From positions 62,001 to 126,000 of the forward strand of contig CAWICZ010000008.1 in assembly GCA_963834825.1 (NCBI GenBank): a stretch of DNA of 64,000 bases, in the 5' to 3' direction. A program made the translations under genes and the position numbers. Every line of letters starts with the position of its first letter. Position 1 is the stretch's first letter. The notes under the pieces are model-generated. The model searched no databases. It saw nothing but the letters and a program-made list of their open reading frames with translations, and was not told the DNA's origin. This document shows, one piece after another, positions 53,194-63,641 of the stretch. The DNA is from JACDAN01 sp963834825 (lineage in GTDB: Bacteria > Actinomycetota > Thermoleophilia > Gaiellales > Gaiellaceae).

Positions 53194-54843
53194 CTACCTG
53201 AGGTCGTCGAGGACCTCCCCGGCCGCCCGAACGCCCTCCGAAGCGCCGCCTTCCATGTAGCCCTGGAAGTCCGTCGAGCAATGCTCGCCGGCGAAGTGGA
53301 CGTTGCCCTGGCGCACGCCCTCGTAGCCGCCGAACGTGTGGTACTGGCCGACCTTGAAGTACGAGTACGAGAGCAGGAGGTTCGGGTCGATCATCGGGTT
53401 CGATAGCGTCGCCCGGCCGTTCCACAGCGGCCGGATTCCCGGGAAGACATGCTCGAGCTGGTCGAGGAAGCGACGGGCATAAGAGTGAACCTGCGCGTTC
53501 GCCGCGGTCGCATACGGCGTCGAAGCCCGCAGCGATTCGGCGAGATCGGCTGCCGTATAGTCGACGAGGATCCCGCTCGAACCGGACTGGCCGCGGGAGA
53601 CGTCGTACGCGACCTGGTAGCCCGTGTCCGAGTAGGACCCGCCCGTCGAGAGCCCCCACGGCCCGGGCGTGTTCCATAGCCGTTGCGAGAACTGCAGCGC
53701 GAGCTTGGAGTTCGAACCAGACCCGAGCCTTGTGATCGCCTTCTGCTTCAGGTCGTCGAAGCCGGCCCGCGAGTAGTCGAGCGTTCGGAGGACGGCAAAG
53801 CTCATGCAGAGAATCGCGTGGTCGGCCCGCACACGCTCGCGACCGCCCGGAGTAGCGAAGTCGAGGTCGACGCTGCCGTCGTTGCGGCGGATCACCGAGG
53901 TCAACCGCCACCCAATGCGCACGGCGTCCGAGCCCTGCTGGTCGATGATCTCGTCCCGGATCGCAAAGGGCAGCTGTGCGTTGCCGCCCATGATGTGGAA
54001 CCGCTCGTCCGACTCGCCCGTGACGGAGAGTCGGCGCTTGCTGAAGCCGAGCAGGTAGACGATGTTCAGGGCCGACTGCCGCGTCGTCTCGGCGCCGAAC
54101 TCGGCGAGATAGGCCACATCGAGCAGTTGACCGAACGGCGAGTGATGCCCGCCGGGCACGCGTGACTCGATCCATTCGTAGACGCTCATCTTGTCGAGCG
54201 CTCGTCCGGCAGGAGTGCTCGTGTCGAAGGTGGTCGGATAGTCCGCGGCGGTCACGTCCTTCTGAATCGCGTTGAAGACCGGCCCGAAGTCCCGGTCCGC
54301 CTGCTCCATGGAGTAGTACTGCCCGAAGAAGAACGCCGTGTCCGACGAGCCCTCGGGCTGTGCAGCGAGCACGTCGACCAGCGGCAGCTCGAAGCGCTTG
54401 GCCAGCTTGCGGATCGTCTTGTGGCCGGTGTCGATCAGCTCGCCGCAGAGCTCGCCCGTCTGGCCGCCGGCCCAGTAGCCGGGGAAATCGCTCCAGTCCG
54501 AATGCATGCGTCCGCCGACCCGCGAGTTCGCCTCGTAGATCGTCGACGACACACCCCTGTCCTGCAGCGTCAGAGAGGCCGTCAGGCCGGCGATGCCTCC
54601 CCCGACGATCGCGATTCGAGGTCCGCCCCCGGCCGCCTCGGAGATCCTCGTCAGCGTGGAGAGCGGCCCCGCCGCCACGATCGTCGCGCCCGCGGCGCCT
54701 GTCCGTTTGAGGAACTCCGTTCGGGAGTAGGTCTGCTCTTCTCGCCGAGCCCGCAGGTCCCTGACTGGAATGCCGAGCTCGTCGGCTGCCGCGTGATCGC
54801 GCGCCAGCCGGCGAAGCGCGCGCAGGAGCGGTGTCCGCGCCAT
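53194..54843 (-). CDS. Flavin-containing monoamine/polyamine oxidase
   Basis: A 549-residue flavoprotein: FAD motif RIAIVGGGIAGLTASLTLQD (about residues 75-94), the ATYEANSR-like IYEANSRVGGRMHSD segment, and the C-terminal FAD box FAGEHCSTDFQGYMEGGASE. Before the FAD motif lies a hydrophobic stretch (LKRTGAAGATIVAAGPLSTL) preceded by basic residues, which may be a Tat-like signal or remnant. It would oxidise amines to aldehydes with release of ammonia and H2O2. ATG at 54843 after AAAGGAGGAGAC. The only minus-strand gene in this part of the cluster. Confidence 0.9.
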   Translation of the reverse strand: MARTPLLRALRRLARDHAAADELGIPVRDLRARREEQTYSRTEFLKRTGAAGATIVAAGPLSTLTRISEAAGGGPRIAIVGGGIAGLTASLTLQDRGVSSTIYEANSRVGGRMHSDWSDFPGYWAGGQTGELCGELIDTGHKTIRKLAKRFELPLVDVLAAQPEGSSDTAFFFGQYYSMEQADRDFGPVFNAIQKDVTAADYPTTFDTSTPAGRALDKMSVYEWIESRVPGGHHSPFGQLLDVAYLAEFGAETTRQSALNIVYLLGFSKRRLSVTGESDERFHIMGGNAQLPFAIRDEIIDQQGSDAVRIGWRLTSVIRRNDGSVDLDFATPGGRERVRADHAILCMSFAVLRTLDYSRAGFDDLKQKAITRLGSGSNSKLALQFSQRLWNTPGPWGLSTGGSYSDTGYQVAYDVSRGQSGSSGILVDYTAADLAESLRASTPYATAANAQVHSYARRFLDQLEHVFPGIRPLWNGRATLSNPMIDPNLLLSYSYFKVGQYHTFGGYEGVRQGNVHFAGEHCSTDFQGYMEGGASEGVRAAGEVLDDLR

Positions 54844-54975
54844 GTCTCCTCCTTTCGGACTCGCACGAGCATCTCGCACTCCTGCGGTGAAGGCAATCGA
54901 CTTTCGCAGCGCATCTGCGCGCTTCTACGCCTCAAGTTGACGCAATACGACTGAAGGTGGTAAGAACGCCTCGCA

Positions 54976-55503
54976 TTGCGAACTGCGGAGCAGCCCCAGC
55001 GGCGGGGCGCGGTCAGTCTGCCACGGAGCCTCGATGCCGTTGACCAGGGCATCATCGAAGCGCTCCAGAACAACGGACGGGAGTCGTTCCGCCGCATCGC
55101 TGCCCGGGTCGGTGTCTCCGAGGCGACGATCCGAGCGCGCTACGCGCGGCTCTGTGCGGACAACATCCTCCAGGTCACCGGGATCACGAATCCCCTCGGG
55201 CTCGGCTTCGAGGCGCAGGCGATGGTGGGCATCCGCACGACCGGACCGCCGGAGCCGGTAGCCACCGAGATCGCAACGTGGGAGGAGGCCGGCTACGTCG
55301 TCATCACTGCCGGCCAGTTCGACATCCTCGTCGAGTTGGTCTGCGCAGACGGGCGCCAGCTCCTCGACCTGACGAATCGCATCCGGGAACTCGATCGTGT
55401 CGTCTCGACCGAAAGCTTCCTGTACCTCGAGCTCTGGAAACAGCTCTACGACTGGGGCGCGCGCGTGCAGAACGCCACGACGCGTATGGCGAAGCTGGGT
55501 TGA
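54976..55503 (+). CDS. Lrp/AsnC-family transcriptional regulator
   Basis: A 175-residue regulator: helix-turn-helix LDAVDQGIIEALQNNGRESF and VSEATIRARYARLCADNILQ, then a RAM ligand domain (GFEAQAMVGIRTTG, YVVITAGQFDILVELVCADG). It probably senses an amine or amino acid and controls the downstream operon and the divergent amine oxidase. TTG start. TTGACG at 54937 with a weak -10 about 17 bp on could be its promoter. It overlaps the next gene by 4 bp (TTGA). Confidence 0.9.
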   Translation: MRTAEQPQRRGAVSLPRSLDAVDQGIIEALQNNGRESFRRIAARVGVSEATIRARYARLCADNILQVTGITNPLGLGFEAQAMVGIRTTGPPEPVATEIATWEEAGYVVITAGQFDILVELVCADGRQLLDLTNRIRELDRVVSTESFLYLELWKQLYDWGARVQNATTRMAKLG

Positions 55504-56986
55504 TCGAGACCAGGCTCTTGATCGGGGGCGAGCAGATCGCAGGCGAGAGCGGACCGCTGGTCGTGGAAAATCCGTACACGGAGTCCGAGCTGGCCACGGT
55601 GGGCCTGCCTACGCCAGAGCAAGTGGACTCCGCGATCGCTGCCGCCCGCGAAGCCGCGCAAAGGTGGGCGGCGACGCCCGCGATCGAGCGCTGTGAGCTG
55701 CTCCACGAGATCGCCGCGCGGATGCGGGCCCGCACCGACGAGCTCGCCGAGCTGATGACGAAAGAGGTCGGCAAGCCGCTGATCGAGAACTCCGACGAGG
55801 TCGGCTGGACGGCGGCGGCCTTCGACTACTACGCCGAGCTCGGCCGCAACTTCGCGGGCCGCGTGATCCCCCCGATCGAGTCGACCCAGCTCTCGCTGGT
55901 GCTCAAGGAGCCGATCGGAGTCGTCGGTTGCATCGTGCCGTGGAACTACCCGCTACTTCTCCTGGCCTGGAAGGTCGCGCCCGCGCTGGCTGCCGGCAAC
56001 ACGGTCGTCGCCAAGCCGTCCGAGCTGACCCCGCTCTCCACGCTCGCGCTCGCGGACTGCGTCGAGCACCTGCCGCCCGGCGTCGTCAACATCGTTGCCG
56101 GAGCCGGGGAGATCGGCGAGGCGATCGTCTCGGACGAGCGGGTCGATTGCGTGGCGTTCACCGGCTCCGTCGACACCGGCAAGAAGATCGCCCACATCTG
56201 CGCCGACCGAGTCGCCCGGATCAACCTGGAGCTCGGAGGCAAGGACCCGTTCATCGTCTGCCCGGACGTGGCCGGCGCGATCGAGGTCGCGGCGAAGGGC
56301 GGCGCGTGGGCCGCGTTCCTGAACGCCGGGCAGGTCTGCACCTCGGCGGAGCGCTTCTACGTCCTCGAGCCGGTCTACGACGACTACCTGCAAGCGTTCG
56401 TCGACTACACCAACTCGCTCGTGCTCGGCGACCCGCTCGACCGGAGCACGGACATCGGCCCCCTGGTCTCCGCGCGTCAGCGCGAGCGCGTCGCCGCCCA
56501 GGTCGACGCCGCCGTTGCGGCGGGCGCCGAGGTCGTTACGGGAGGCCGAAACGGCGGGAACGGCACCGGCTACTTCTACGCCCCGACGGTCGTCACCGGC
56601 GCTGCCCCCGAGACCGACCTGCTTCGTGAGGAGACCTTCGGACCGGTCGCGCCAATCGTCCGTGTCACAAGCCTCGACGAGGCGATCGCGCTGGCGAACT
56701 CGACGCGCTTCGGGCTCGGCTGCAACGTCTACACCAAGGACCTCGACACGATCCTGCGCTGCATGCGCGAGATCAAGGCGGGCACGCTCTGGTTCAACGA
56801 CCCGCTGACCGACAACGACGCCGGCCCCTTCGGCGGGATGAAGCAGTCGGGCCTCGGCCGAGAGCTCGGCCAGGAGGGCCTCGAAGCCTTCCAGGAGACG
56901 AAGCACGTACATCTCGAGACCTCGCTGGCGCCCAAGGACTGGTGGTACCCCTACGGCGGCGGCTCGTCACAGGCGACAGGCGCCTG

Positions 56987-56987
<1 letters not shown>
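55500..56987 (+). CDS. NAD(P)-dependent aldehyde dehydrogenase (second)
   Basis: A 495-residue aldehyde dehydrogenase: IVPWNYPLLLLAWKVAPALA, FTGSVDTGKKIAHICADRVA, the Glu in INLELGGKDPFIV, and the Cys in FLNAGQVCTSAERFYV. AGQVCTSAER fits betaine-aldehyde or succinate-semialdehyde class enzymes more than the GQDC type at 49674, so the two probably act on different aldehydes. TTG start coupled to the Lrp gene; ATGA overlap with the following ATPase gene. Confidence 0.9.
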
Positions 56988-58098
<1,111 letters not shown>

Positions 58099-58102
<4 letters not shown>

Positions 58103-59275
58103 ACGATGCTCTGACCCGTGCCGAGCTGCTGCGGCGCGCAGCACTGGGCGGAGTTGCAATCTCGATACCCGGCTTCCTTGCCGCATGCGGCGGCGACAGC
58201 GGCGGCGGCGACGCCGCCGGAACCACGACAGCCGGTAGCCAGGAGCTTGCCGACACGCTTCGCTTCTCGAACTGGCAGCTCTACATCGACGTCGACCCGA
58301 AGACCAAGAAGAGCCCGTCACTGCAGCAGTTCACGGCAGAAGACGGGCGTGAACGTCGACTACGTCGAGGACATCAACGACAACGCGTCGTACTTCGGGA
58401 AGATCCAGGGGCCGCTGTCGCAGGGGCGCGGGATCGACCGCGACATCATCGTCATGACCGACAACTCGCGCTTCCCCGCTCTACTGATCCAGAAGGAGTG
58501 GGTGGAGAAGCTCGACAAGGGACGGATCCCGAACATCGCCAACCTGATCCCCGCGCAAGGGAGCCCGCCGTTCGACCCGGACCGAAGCTTCAGCCTGCCC
58601 TGGGCGTCGGGCATCACCGGCATCGCCACGAACCTCAAAGCGAGCGGCGGCGAGATCGTCGAGACGGTCGATCAGCTGCTCGAGGACCCGAACCTCAAAG
58701 GGAAGGTCACGCTGCTCACCGAGATGGCCGACTCGATGAGCATGGTCATGCTCGCGAACGGCGACGACCCGGAGAAAGTCACCGACGAGAGCTTCAACAA
58801 GGCCTACGACCGGATCCAGCAGGCGGTCGACTCGGGTCAGATCCGGCGCTTCACGGGCAACGACTACGTGAGCGACCTGGAGAAGGGAAACATCGCCGCC
58901 GCCGCCTCGTGGTCGGGCGACGTCGCCACGGGCCTGAAGGCCAACAAGGACCTCCGATGGAACCTCCCCGAGGCCGGAAGCGACATCTGGACCGACAACA
59001 TGCTCATTCCGACCGGCGGCAACGCGGCGACGGCCTCGGAGTACATGAACTTCGTCTACGACCCGAAGGTCGCCGCGATGATCTCGGTCGGGAACGGCTA
59101 CATCTCCTCCGTCAAGGGCGTGATCGACGAGGCGAAGAAGCTCGACCCGGAGTCGGCGAACAACCCGCTCATCTTCCCCGACGACGAGATCCTCTCGAAC
59201 GTCGTCCAGTTCGACTCGGCGGCGCTCAACAACCAGACCTACATCGAGCAATGGCAGAAGCTGCTGGGCGCCTAG
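58099..59275 (+). CDS. potD: Polyamine-binding lipoprotein (copy 2), frameshift
   Basis: RAELLRRAALGGVAISIPGF and LAACGGDSGGGD form a signal with twin Arg and a lipobox Cys. The mature part has LRFSNWQLYIDVDPKTKKSP, LPWASGITGIATNLKASGGE, VMLANGDDPEKVTDESFNKA and DNMLIPTGGNAATASEYMNF. One extra base near 58337-58342 (GGCAGAAG) must be skipped between QQFTA and KTGVNVDYVEDINDNASYF. The family is PotD/PotF. ATGA overlap with the ATPase gene. Confidence 0.9.
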
Positions 59276-59285
59276 TCGACTCAGC

Positions 59286-60143
59286 GTGACGCTGATTCAC
59301 CGCCACCGCTGGCTGGCCCCGCTGCTGCTCCTCGCACCGGGGCTGGCCTGGCTGGCCGTGTTCTTCCTCGTTCCGCTCGGCTTCCTCGGCTACCAGTCCT
59401 TGCAGTCCGGCTCGTTCGAGCAGGGCTACACCTTCACCTGGGAGTTCTCCAACTTCTGGGACGCGATCACGGGCTACGACGAGCAGCTCATCCGCTCGTT
59501 CCTCTACGCGGGCATCGCCACCGTCGCAACGCTGCTGATCAGCTATCCACTCGTGTACTGGATCGCGTTCCACGGCGGGCGCTGGAAGAACCTGCTGCTG
59601 CTCGCGATCATCGCGCCCTTCTTCGTCACGTACTTGATCCGGACGCTCGCCTGGCAGAACATCCTCGCCGACGAGGGCCCGGTCGTCGGCTTCCTGCGCG
59701 ACGTGCACTTGCTCTCCGCCGACGGCCGGCTCCTGGCGACGACGCTCGCCGTCGTCGCCGGGATCACCTACAACTTCCTGCCCTTCATGGCACTGCCGCT
59801 CTACGTCTCACTCGAGCAGATCGATGCCCGGCTGCTCGAGGCGGCCCAGGATCTCTACGCGAGCAAGACGAAGGCGTTCCTCCGCGTGACGCTCCCGCTG
59901 TCTGCCCCGGGCATCGTCGCGGGGACGCTGCTGACGTTCATTCCTGCAGCCGGCGACTTCATCAACGCCCAGCTGCTCGGGACGCCGAACCAGTACATGA
60001 TCGGCAACGTCATCCAGTCGAAGTACCTCGAGCTGATCGACTATCCGGCCGCAGCATCGCTGTCCTTCGTCCTGATGGCGTTAATCATCATCTCGCTGCT
60101 CGTCTATGCCCGGGTCGTGGGAACCGAGAGGCTGACTGGATGA
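59286..60143 (+). CDS. potB: Polyamine ABC transporter permease PotB-like (copy 2)
   Basis: A 285-residue permease with six helices: WLAPLLLLAPGLAWLAVFFL first, then SFLYAGIATVATLLISYPLV. The EAA loop is EAAQDLYASKTKAFLRVTLP; the Gly of the usual motif is replaced in DLYAS. GTG start 10 bp after the binding-protein stop. ATGA overlap with potC copy 2. Confidence 0.93.
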   Translation: MTLIHRHRWLAPLLLLAPGLAWLAVFFLVPLGFLGYQSLQSGSFEQGYTFTWEFSNFWDAITGYDEQLIRSFLYAGIATVATLLISYPLVYWIAFHGGRWKNLLLLAIIAPFFVTYLIRTLAWQNILADEGPVVGFLRDVHLLSADGRLLATTLAVVAGITYNFLPFMALPLYVSLEQIDARLLEAAQDLYASKTKAFLRVTLPLSAPGIVAGTLLTFIPAAGDFINAQLLGTPNQYMIGNVIQSKYLELIDYPAAASLSFVLMALIIISLLVYARVVGTERLTG

Positions 60144-61000
60144 CGACCGCTGCCGAGACGCTGCCTGCGCGCCCACGGCCAAATGCAGCCGCACGTACTT
60201 GGGCATTCATGCGCCGCCACGCGCTGGGCGCCTACTCGGTGCTCGCGCTCATCTACCTGATGCTGCCGATCGCAGTCGTCATCCTGTTCTCGCTCAACCA
60301 GCCGTCGGGCCGCTTCAACTACACGTGGGAGCGCTTCACGCTCGACAACTGGACGAACTGGGACGCGGTCCCGGGGATCCGCGACGCGGTGATCCTCTCG
60401 CTCGAGATCGCCCTGATCTCGACGATCGTCGCGACCGTGCTCGGCACGCTGGTCGCCCTCGCGCTGGTCCGCCATCGCTTCCGCGCTCGCGGCTCGACGA
60501 ACGTGCTCGTATTCCTGCCGATGGCGACCCCCGAGATCGTCCTCGGCGCCTCGCTCCTGACGCTCTTTCTGCAGCTGCGCGTCGCCACGGGCTTCGCGAC
60601 GATCTTCATCGCGCACGTGATGTTCATCATCAGCTACGTGGTCGTGACCGTGAAAGCGCGCCTCGTCGGCTTCGACCGGCACCTCGAGGAGGCGGCCATG
60701 GACCTCGGCGCGAACGAGTGGGTCACGTTCTACAAGGTGACGCTGCCCTTGATCGCCCCGGCGATCCTGAGCGCGGCGCTGCTCGGGTTCGCGATCTCGA
60801 TCGACGACTTCGTGATCACGTACTTCAACGCCGGCTCGGAGACGACGTTCCCGCTGTTCGTGTGGGGCGCCGCGCGCGTCGCAGTGCCACCGCAGGTGAA
60901 CGTCGTCGCCAGCGCGATCTTCGTCATCGCCATCACGGCGATGGTGATCAACGTCATCATCCAGTCCAGACGAGGCAGGCAGGCGAAAGGAATCGCATGA
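60140..61000 (+). CDS. potC: Polyamine ABC transporter permease PotC-like (copy 2)
   Basis: A 286-residue permease with six helices: GAYSVLALIYLMLPIAVVIL first, the EAA loop EEAAMDLGANEWVTFYKVTL, and FAISIDDFVITYFNAGSETT as in PotC. Coupled by ATGA to genes on both sides. With copy-2 potA, potD and potB it gives a full importer. Confidence 0.94.
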   Translation: MTTAAETLPARPRPNAAARTWAFMRRHALGAYSVLALIYLMLPIAVVILFSLNQPSGRFNYTWERFTLDNWTNWDAVPGIRDAVILSLEIALISTIVATVLGTLVALALVRHRFRARGSTNVLVFLPMATPEIVLGASLLTLFLQLRVATGFATIFIAHVMFIISYVVVTVKARLVGFDRHLEEAAMDLGANEWVTFYKVTLPLIAPAILSAALLGFAISIDDFVITYFNAGSETTFPLFVWGAARVAVPPQVNVVASAIFVIAITAMVINVIIQSRRGRQAKGIA

Positions 61001-62391
61001 CGACCCACGAGACCATCGAGACGACGCTCGACCGGACGAGGATCAAGGAGCTGACCGAGCGCGAGGAGCGCACGATGGACGAGCGGACGCCCGGCTCGCG
61101 CGAGCTGTTCGAGCGTGCCAGCCGCACGATGCCGAATGGCGTCGCGTCGAGCTACCAGGCGCGTGATCCGTGGCCGATGTTCCTCACCCGCGGAGAGGGC
61201 CAGTACGTCTGGGACGCCGACGGGCACCGGCTGATCGACTACCACAACGGCTTCGGCTCGATGGTCGTCGGACACGCGAACCCGGCGATCGTCAAGGCGG
61301 TCGAAGAGCGGGTGCGACTCGGATCCCACTTCTCGGCGCCGACGGAGGACGCCGCGTTCGTCGCGGAGGAGCTCGCCCGGCGTTTCGGCCTGCCGAAGTG
61401 GCGGTTCACGAACTCCGGAACCGAGGCGACGATGGACGCGATTCGCATCGCCCGCGGGGCGACGGGCCGCGACACGATCATGAAGATGCTCGGCTCGTAT
61501 CACGGCCACCATGACGCTGTCATGGTCGCCGTCGGCGTCAGCCTCGACTGGGAGGGGAGCGACTCGGACGAGATCCCCTCGCTTCCCTACGGCGAGGGGC
61601 TCCCGCAGGCGGTCGCCGACCTGACGGTCGCCGTGCCCTACAACGACGCCGAGGCGCTCTCCCGCCGGCTCGACCGGCTCGAGGAGGAGGGCCGGCTGCC
61701 GGCCTGTTTGATCATGGAGGCGGCGATGATGAACATCGGCGTCGTCCTCCCTGAGCCGGGTTACCTCGAGGCGGTCCGCGAAGAGACGCGCCGCCGCGGC
61801 GTCGTGCTGATCTTCGACGAGGTCAAGACGGGGCTGACGGTTGCGCCGGGCGGAGCGACCGAGCGCTTCGGCATCCAGCCGGATCTGGTCACGCTCGCCA
61901 AGACACTCGGCGGCGGGCTCCCGTCGGGCGCCGTCGGCGGCACCGAGGAGGCGATGGAGGTCGTCGCAGCAGATCGCGTGCACCAAGTCGGGACGTTCAA
62001 CGGCAATCCACTGTCGATGGCCGCCGCCCGCGCCACGCTCGACGAGGTGCTCACACCTGACGCCTATCCGCATCTCGAGTCGATCGACGACCGGCTCCTG
62101 GCCGGCTGCCAGCGCGTGATCGAGCTGTACGGCCTCCCCGGGTACGCGGTCGGGATCGGGTCGAAGGGCTGTGTGACCTTCGCGCCCGTGAAGGTCACCG
62201 ACTACACGACCTTCCGGACCCACCAGGACGCCGAGCTGACCGAGCTCGCCTGGCTCTACAACGTCAATCGGGACGTGTTCATGACCCCGGGCCGCGAGGA
62301 GGAGTGGACGCTCTCGGTTGCGCACCAGCCGGAGGACGCGGACGCGTACGTGGCCGTCTTCGAGGAGCTCGCCTCCGACCTGACCGCCTGA
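60997..62391 (+). CDS. Class III aminotransferase, glutamate-1-semialdehyde-aminomutase-like
   Basis: A 464-residue PLP enzyme: RTMPNGVASSYQARDPWPMF, DYHNGFGSMVVGHANPAIVK, WRFTNSGTEATMDAIRIARG, SYHGHHDAVMVAVG, IFDEVKTGLTVAPGGATERF and the PLP-Lys in LVTLAKTLGGGLPSGAVGG. The pattern is HemL-like, but the location at the end of a polyamine importer operon argues for an amine or beta-amino-acid transaminase rather than haem synthesis. The opening 25 residues are a charged extension. ATGA overlap with potC copy 2; stop 4 bp before a palindromic repeat. Confidence 0.87.
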   Translation: MTTHETIETTLDRTRIKELTEREERTMDERTPGSRELFERASRTMPNGVASSYQARDPWPMFLTRGEGQYVWDADGHRLIDYHNGFGSMVVGHANPAIVKAVEERVRLGSHFSAPTEDAAFVAEELARRFGLPKWRFTNSGTEATMDAIRIARGATGRDTIMKMLGSYHGHHDAVMVAVGVSLDWEGSDSDEIPSLPYGEGLPQAVADLTVAVPYNDAEALSRRLDRLEEEGRLPACLIMEAAMMNIGVVLPEPGYLEAVREETRRRGVVLIFDEVKTGLTVAPGGATERFGIQPDLVTLAKTLGGGLPSGAVGGTEEAMEVVAADRVHQVGTFNGNPLSMAAARATLDEVLTPDAYPHLESIDDRLLAGCQRVIELYGLPGYAVGIGSKGCVTFAPVKVTDYTTFRTHQDAELTELAWLYNVNRDVFMTPGREEEWTLSVAHQPEDADAYVAVFEELASDLTA

Positions 62392-62395
62392 ACTC

Positions 62396-62471
62396 CAAGT
62401 AACACTGTGTTACAAGCCCCGAAGCGCCTGGTACCTCAGGCGTTTCGGCTCAAGTAACACTGTGTTACAAG
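62396..62471. repeat. Two identical 21-bp palindromic repeats flanking a 12-bp-stem hairpin
   Basis: The same 21-bp sequence occurs at 62396-62416 and 62451-62471. Its core GTAACACTGTGTTAC is a perfect palindrome with a one-base centre. Between the copies, CCGAAGCGCCTG (62419-62430) and CAGGCGTTTCGG (62437-62448) form a 12-bp stem (one G-T pair) around GTACCT. The second copy contains the stop codon of the convergent GNAT gene. It may be a regulator's double operator, a terminator or a small mobile repeat. Confidence 0.85.
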
Positions 62472-62923
62472 GCCAGTTCGAAGTACGTGGTGCCGTGAAC
62501 CGGGTTGTAGCGGTACGCCTCGATCTCGACGAAGCCGAGTGAGCGGTAGAGGGCTCGCGCCGCCTCCATCCGCGGGAGGGTGTCGAGCCGCATGCGCTCG
62601 TAGCCGGCATCCCGTCCCGCCACGATGATCGCCTCTGCCAGCCGCCGGCCGAGCCCGGTGCCGCGGTGCTCCGGCCTCAGGTAGAGGCGTTTCATCTCGC
62701 AGACGCCCGGCTCGTACGGTCGAAGCGCGACGCAGCCGGCCGGCTCCGGGTCGAGCGCCAGCAGAAGACGCCCGCCGGGCGGCGCGTACTCGCCGGGGAG
62801 CTCCGCGAGCTCACGCTCGAAGTCCTGGAACCCGAGGTCGACTCCGAGCGCGGCCGCGTACTCCTCGAAGAGCACGCGAACGACGGGCACCTGCTCCGCG
62901 CCGTGCCCGGGGACGATCTCCAA
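62465..62923 (-). CDS. GNAT-family N-acetyltransferase
   Basis: A 152-residue acetyltransferase: EMKRLYLRPEHRGTGLGRRL holds the acetyl-CoA pyrophosphate loop (R-G-x-G-x-G/A), followed by LAEAIIVAGRDAGYERMRLD and ARALYRSLGFVEIEAYRYNP. The TTG at 62923 is used because the family start (LEIVPGHG) begins there and it lies 7 bp after the upstream exporter's stop. The stop lies inside the palindromic repeat. Substrate unknown; an amine or amino acid is plausible beside a LysE exporter. Confidence 0.85.
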   Translation of the reverse strand: MEIVPGHGAEQVPVVRVLFEEYAAALGVDLGFQDFERELAELPGEYAPPGGRLLLALDPEPAGCVALRPYEPGVCEMKRLYLRPEHRGTGLGRRLAEAIIVAGRDAGYERMRLDTLPRMEAARALYRSLGFVEIEAYRYNPVHGTTYFELAL

Positions 62924-62930
62924 GTGAGCC

Positions 62931-63554
62931 TCAGGCCTTGACGGTCGAGAGACCGAGACCGATGAAGACGGTCCCGGTGACCCAGCGCTTGACGCCGAGG
63001 TACCACGTACTGCGGCGCAGCCAGGAGCCGAGCGTCCCCGCTGCCAGCGCCCAGAGCGAGTCGGAGCAGAGCGCGATCGCGACGAAGAGCAGCCCCAGCA
63101 CGAGGATCTGAAGCCACGCGGCGCCTGCGTCCGGATCGACGAATTGCGGCAGGAAGGCAAGAAAGAACAGCGCCGTCTTCGGATTCAGGACATTGACGAC
63201 GACGCCGTTGACGAACAGCCGACGACGCGTCTGCGGGTCGCGCACCATCTCGTCCTCGAGCTCCTCGCGGGTGAGCAGGCGCCTGATGCCCAACAGGATC
63301 AGGTAGGCGGCGCCGGCGTACTTGACGATCGTGAACGCCGTCGCCGAGGACGCGAGGAGCGAAGACAGACCGATTGTCGCCGCGACGACGTGGACGAGAC
63401 CGCCCACCGCGATCCCGGCCGCCGAGTAGAGGCCGGCGAGCCGACCCTGGTCGACGCTCTGGGCGACGATGTAGAGCACGGCCGGCCCCGGCACGACCGC
63501 GAGCGCAAGCGATGCTGCGGCAAAGAGCGCAAGGCTGCCGGCGCTGGGCACCAC
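62931..63554 (-). CDS. LysE/RhtB-family amino-acid exporter
   Basis: A 207-residue membrane protein with about six helices. FAAASLALAVVPGPAVLYIV is the typical LysE opening with the VPGP motif, followed by AGIAVGGLVHVVAATIGLSS, then NPKTALFFLAFLPQFVDP with the conserved NPK and FLPQF. It exports amino acids or derivatives. GTG start. Probably co-transcribed with the GNAT gene. Confidence 0.92.
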   Translation of the reverse strand: MVPSAGSLALFAAASLALAVVPGPAVLYIVAQSVDQGRLAGLYSAAGIAVGGLVHVVAATIGLSSLLASSATAFTIVKYAGAAYLILLGIRRLLTREELEDEMVRDPQTRRRLFVNGVVVNVLNPKTALFFLAFLPQFVDPDAGAAWLQILVLGLLFVAIALCSDSLWALAAGTLGSWLRRSTWYLGVKRWVTGTVFIGLGLSTVKA

Positions 63555-63582
63555 CTAAGCTTGCCCAACCGGCGGACCATGA

Positions 63583-63612
63583 GAGAGGGCGGGCCTCTCG
63601 GCCCGCCCTCTC
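63583..63612. terminator. Perfect 13-bp GC-rich inverted repeat, terminator-like
   Basis: GAGAGGGCGGGCC (63583-63595) and GGCCCGCCCTCTC (63600-63612) pair perfectly around TCTC. It lies between the surface-protein gene and the exporter gene, both on the minus strand. No T-run follows, but stem stability is high. The rest of the gap shows nothing else. Confidence 0.65.
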
Positions 63613-63641
63613 GGCCCGCCCCTGGGTCGTTCGTGAATTGG

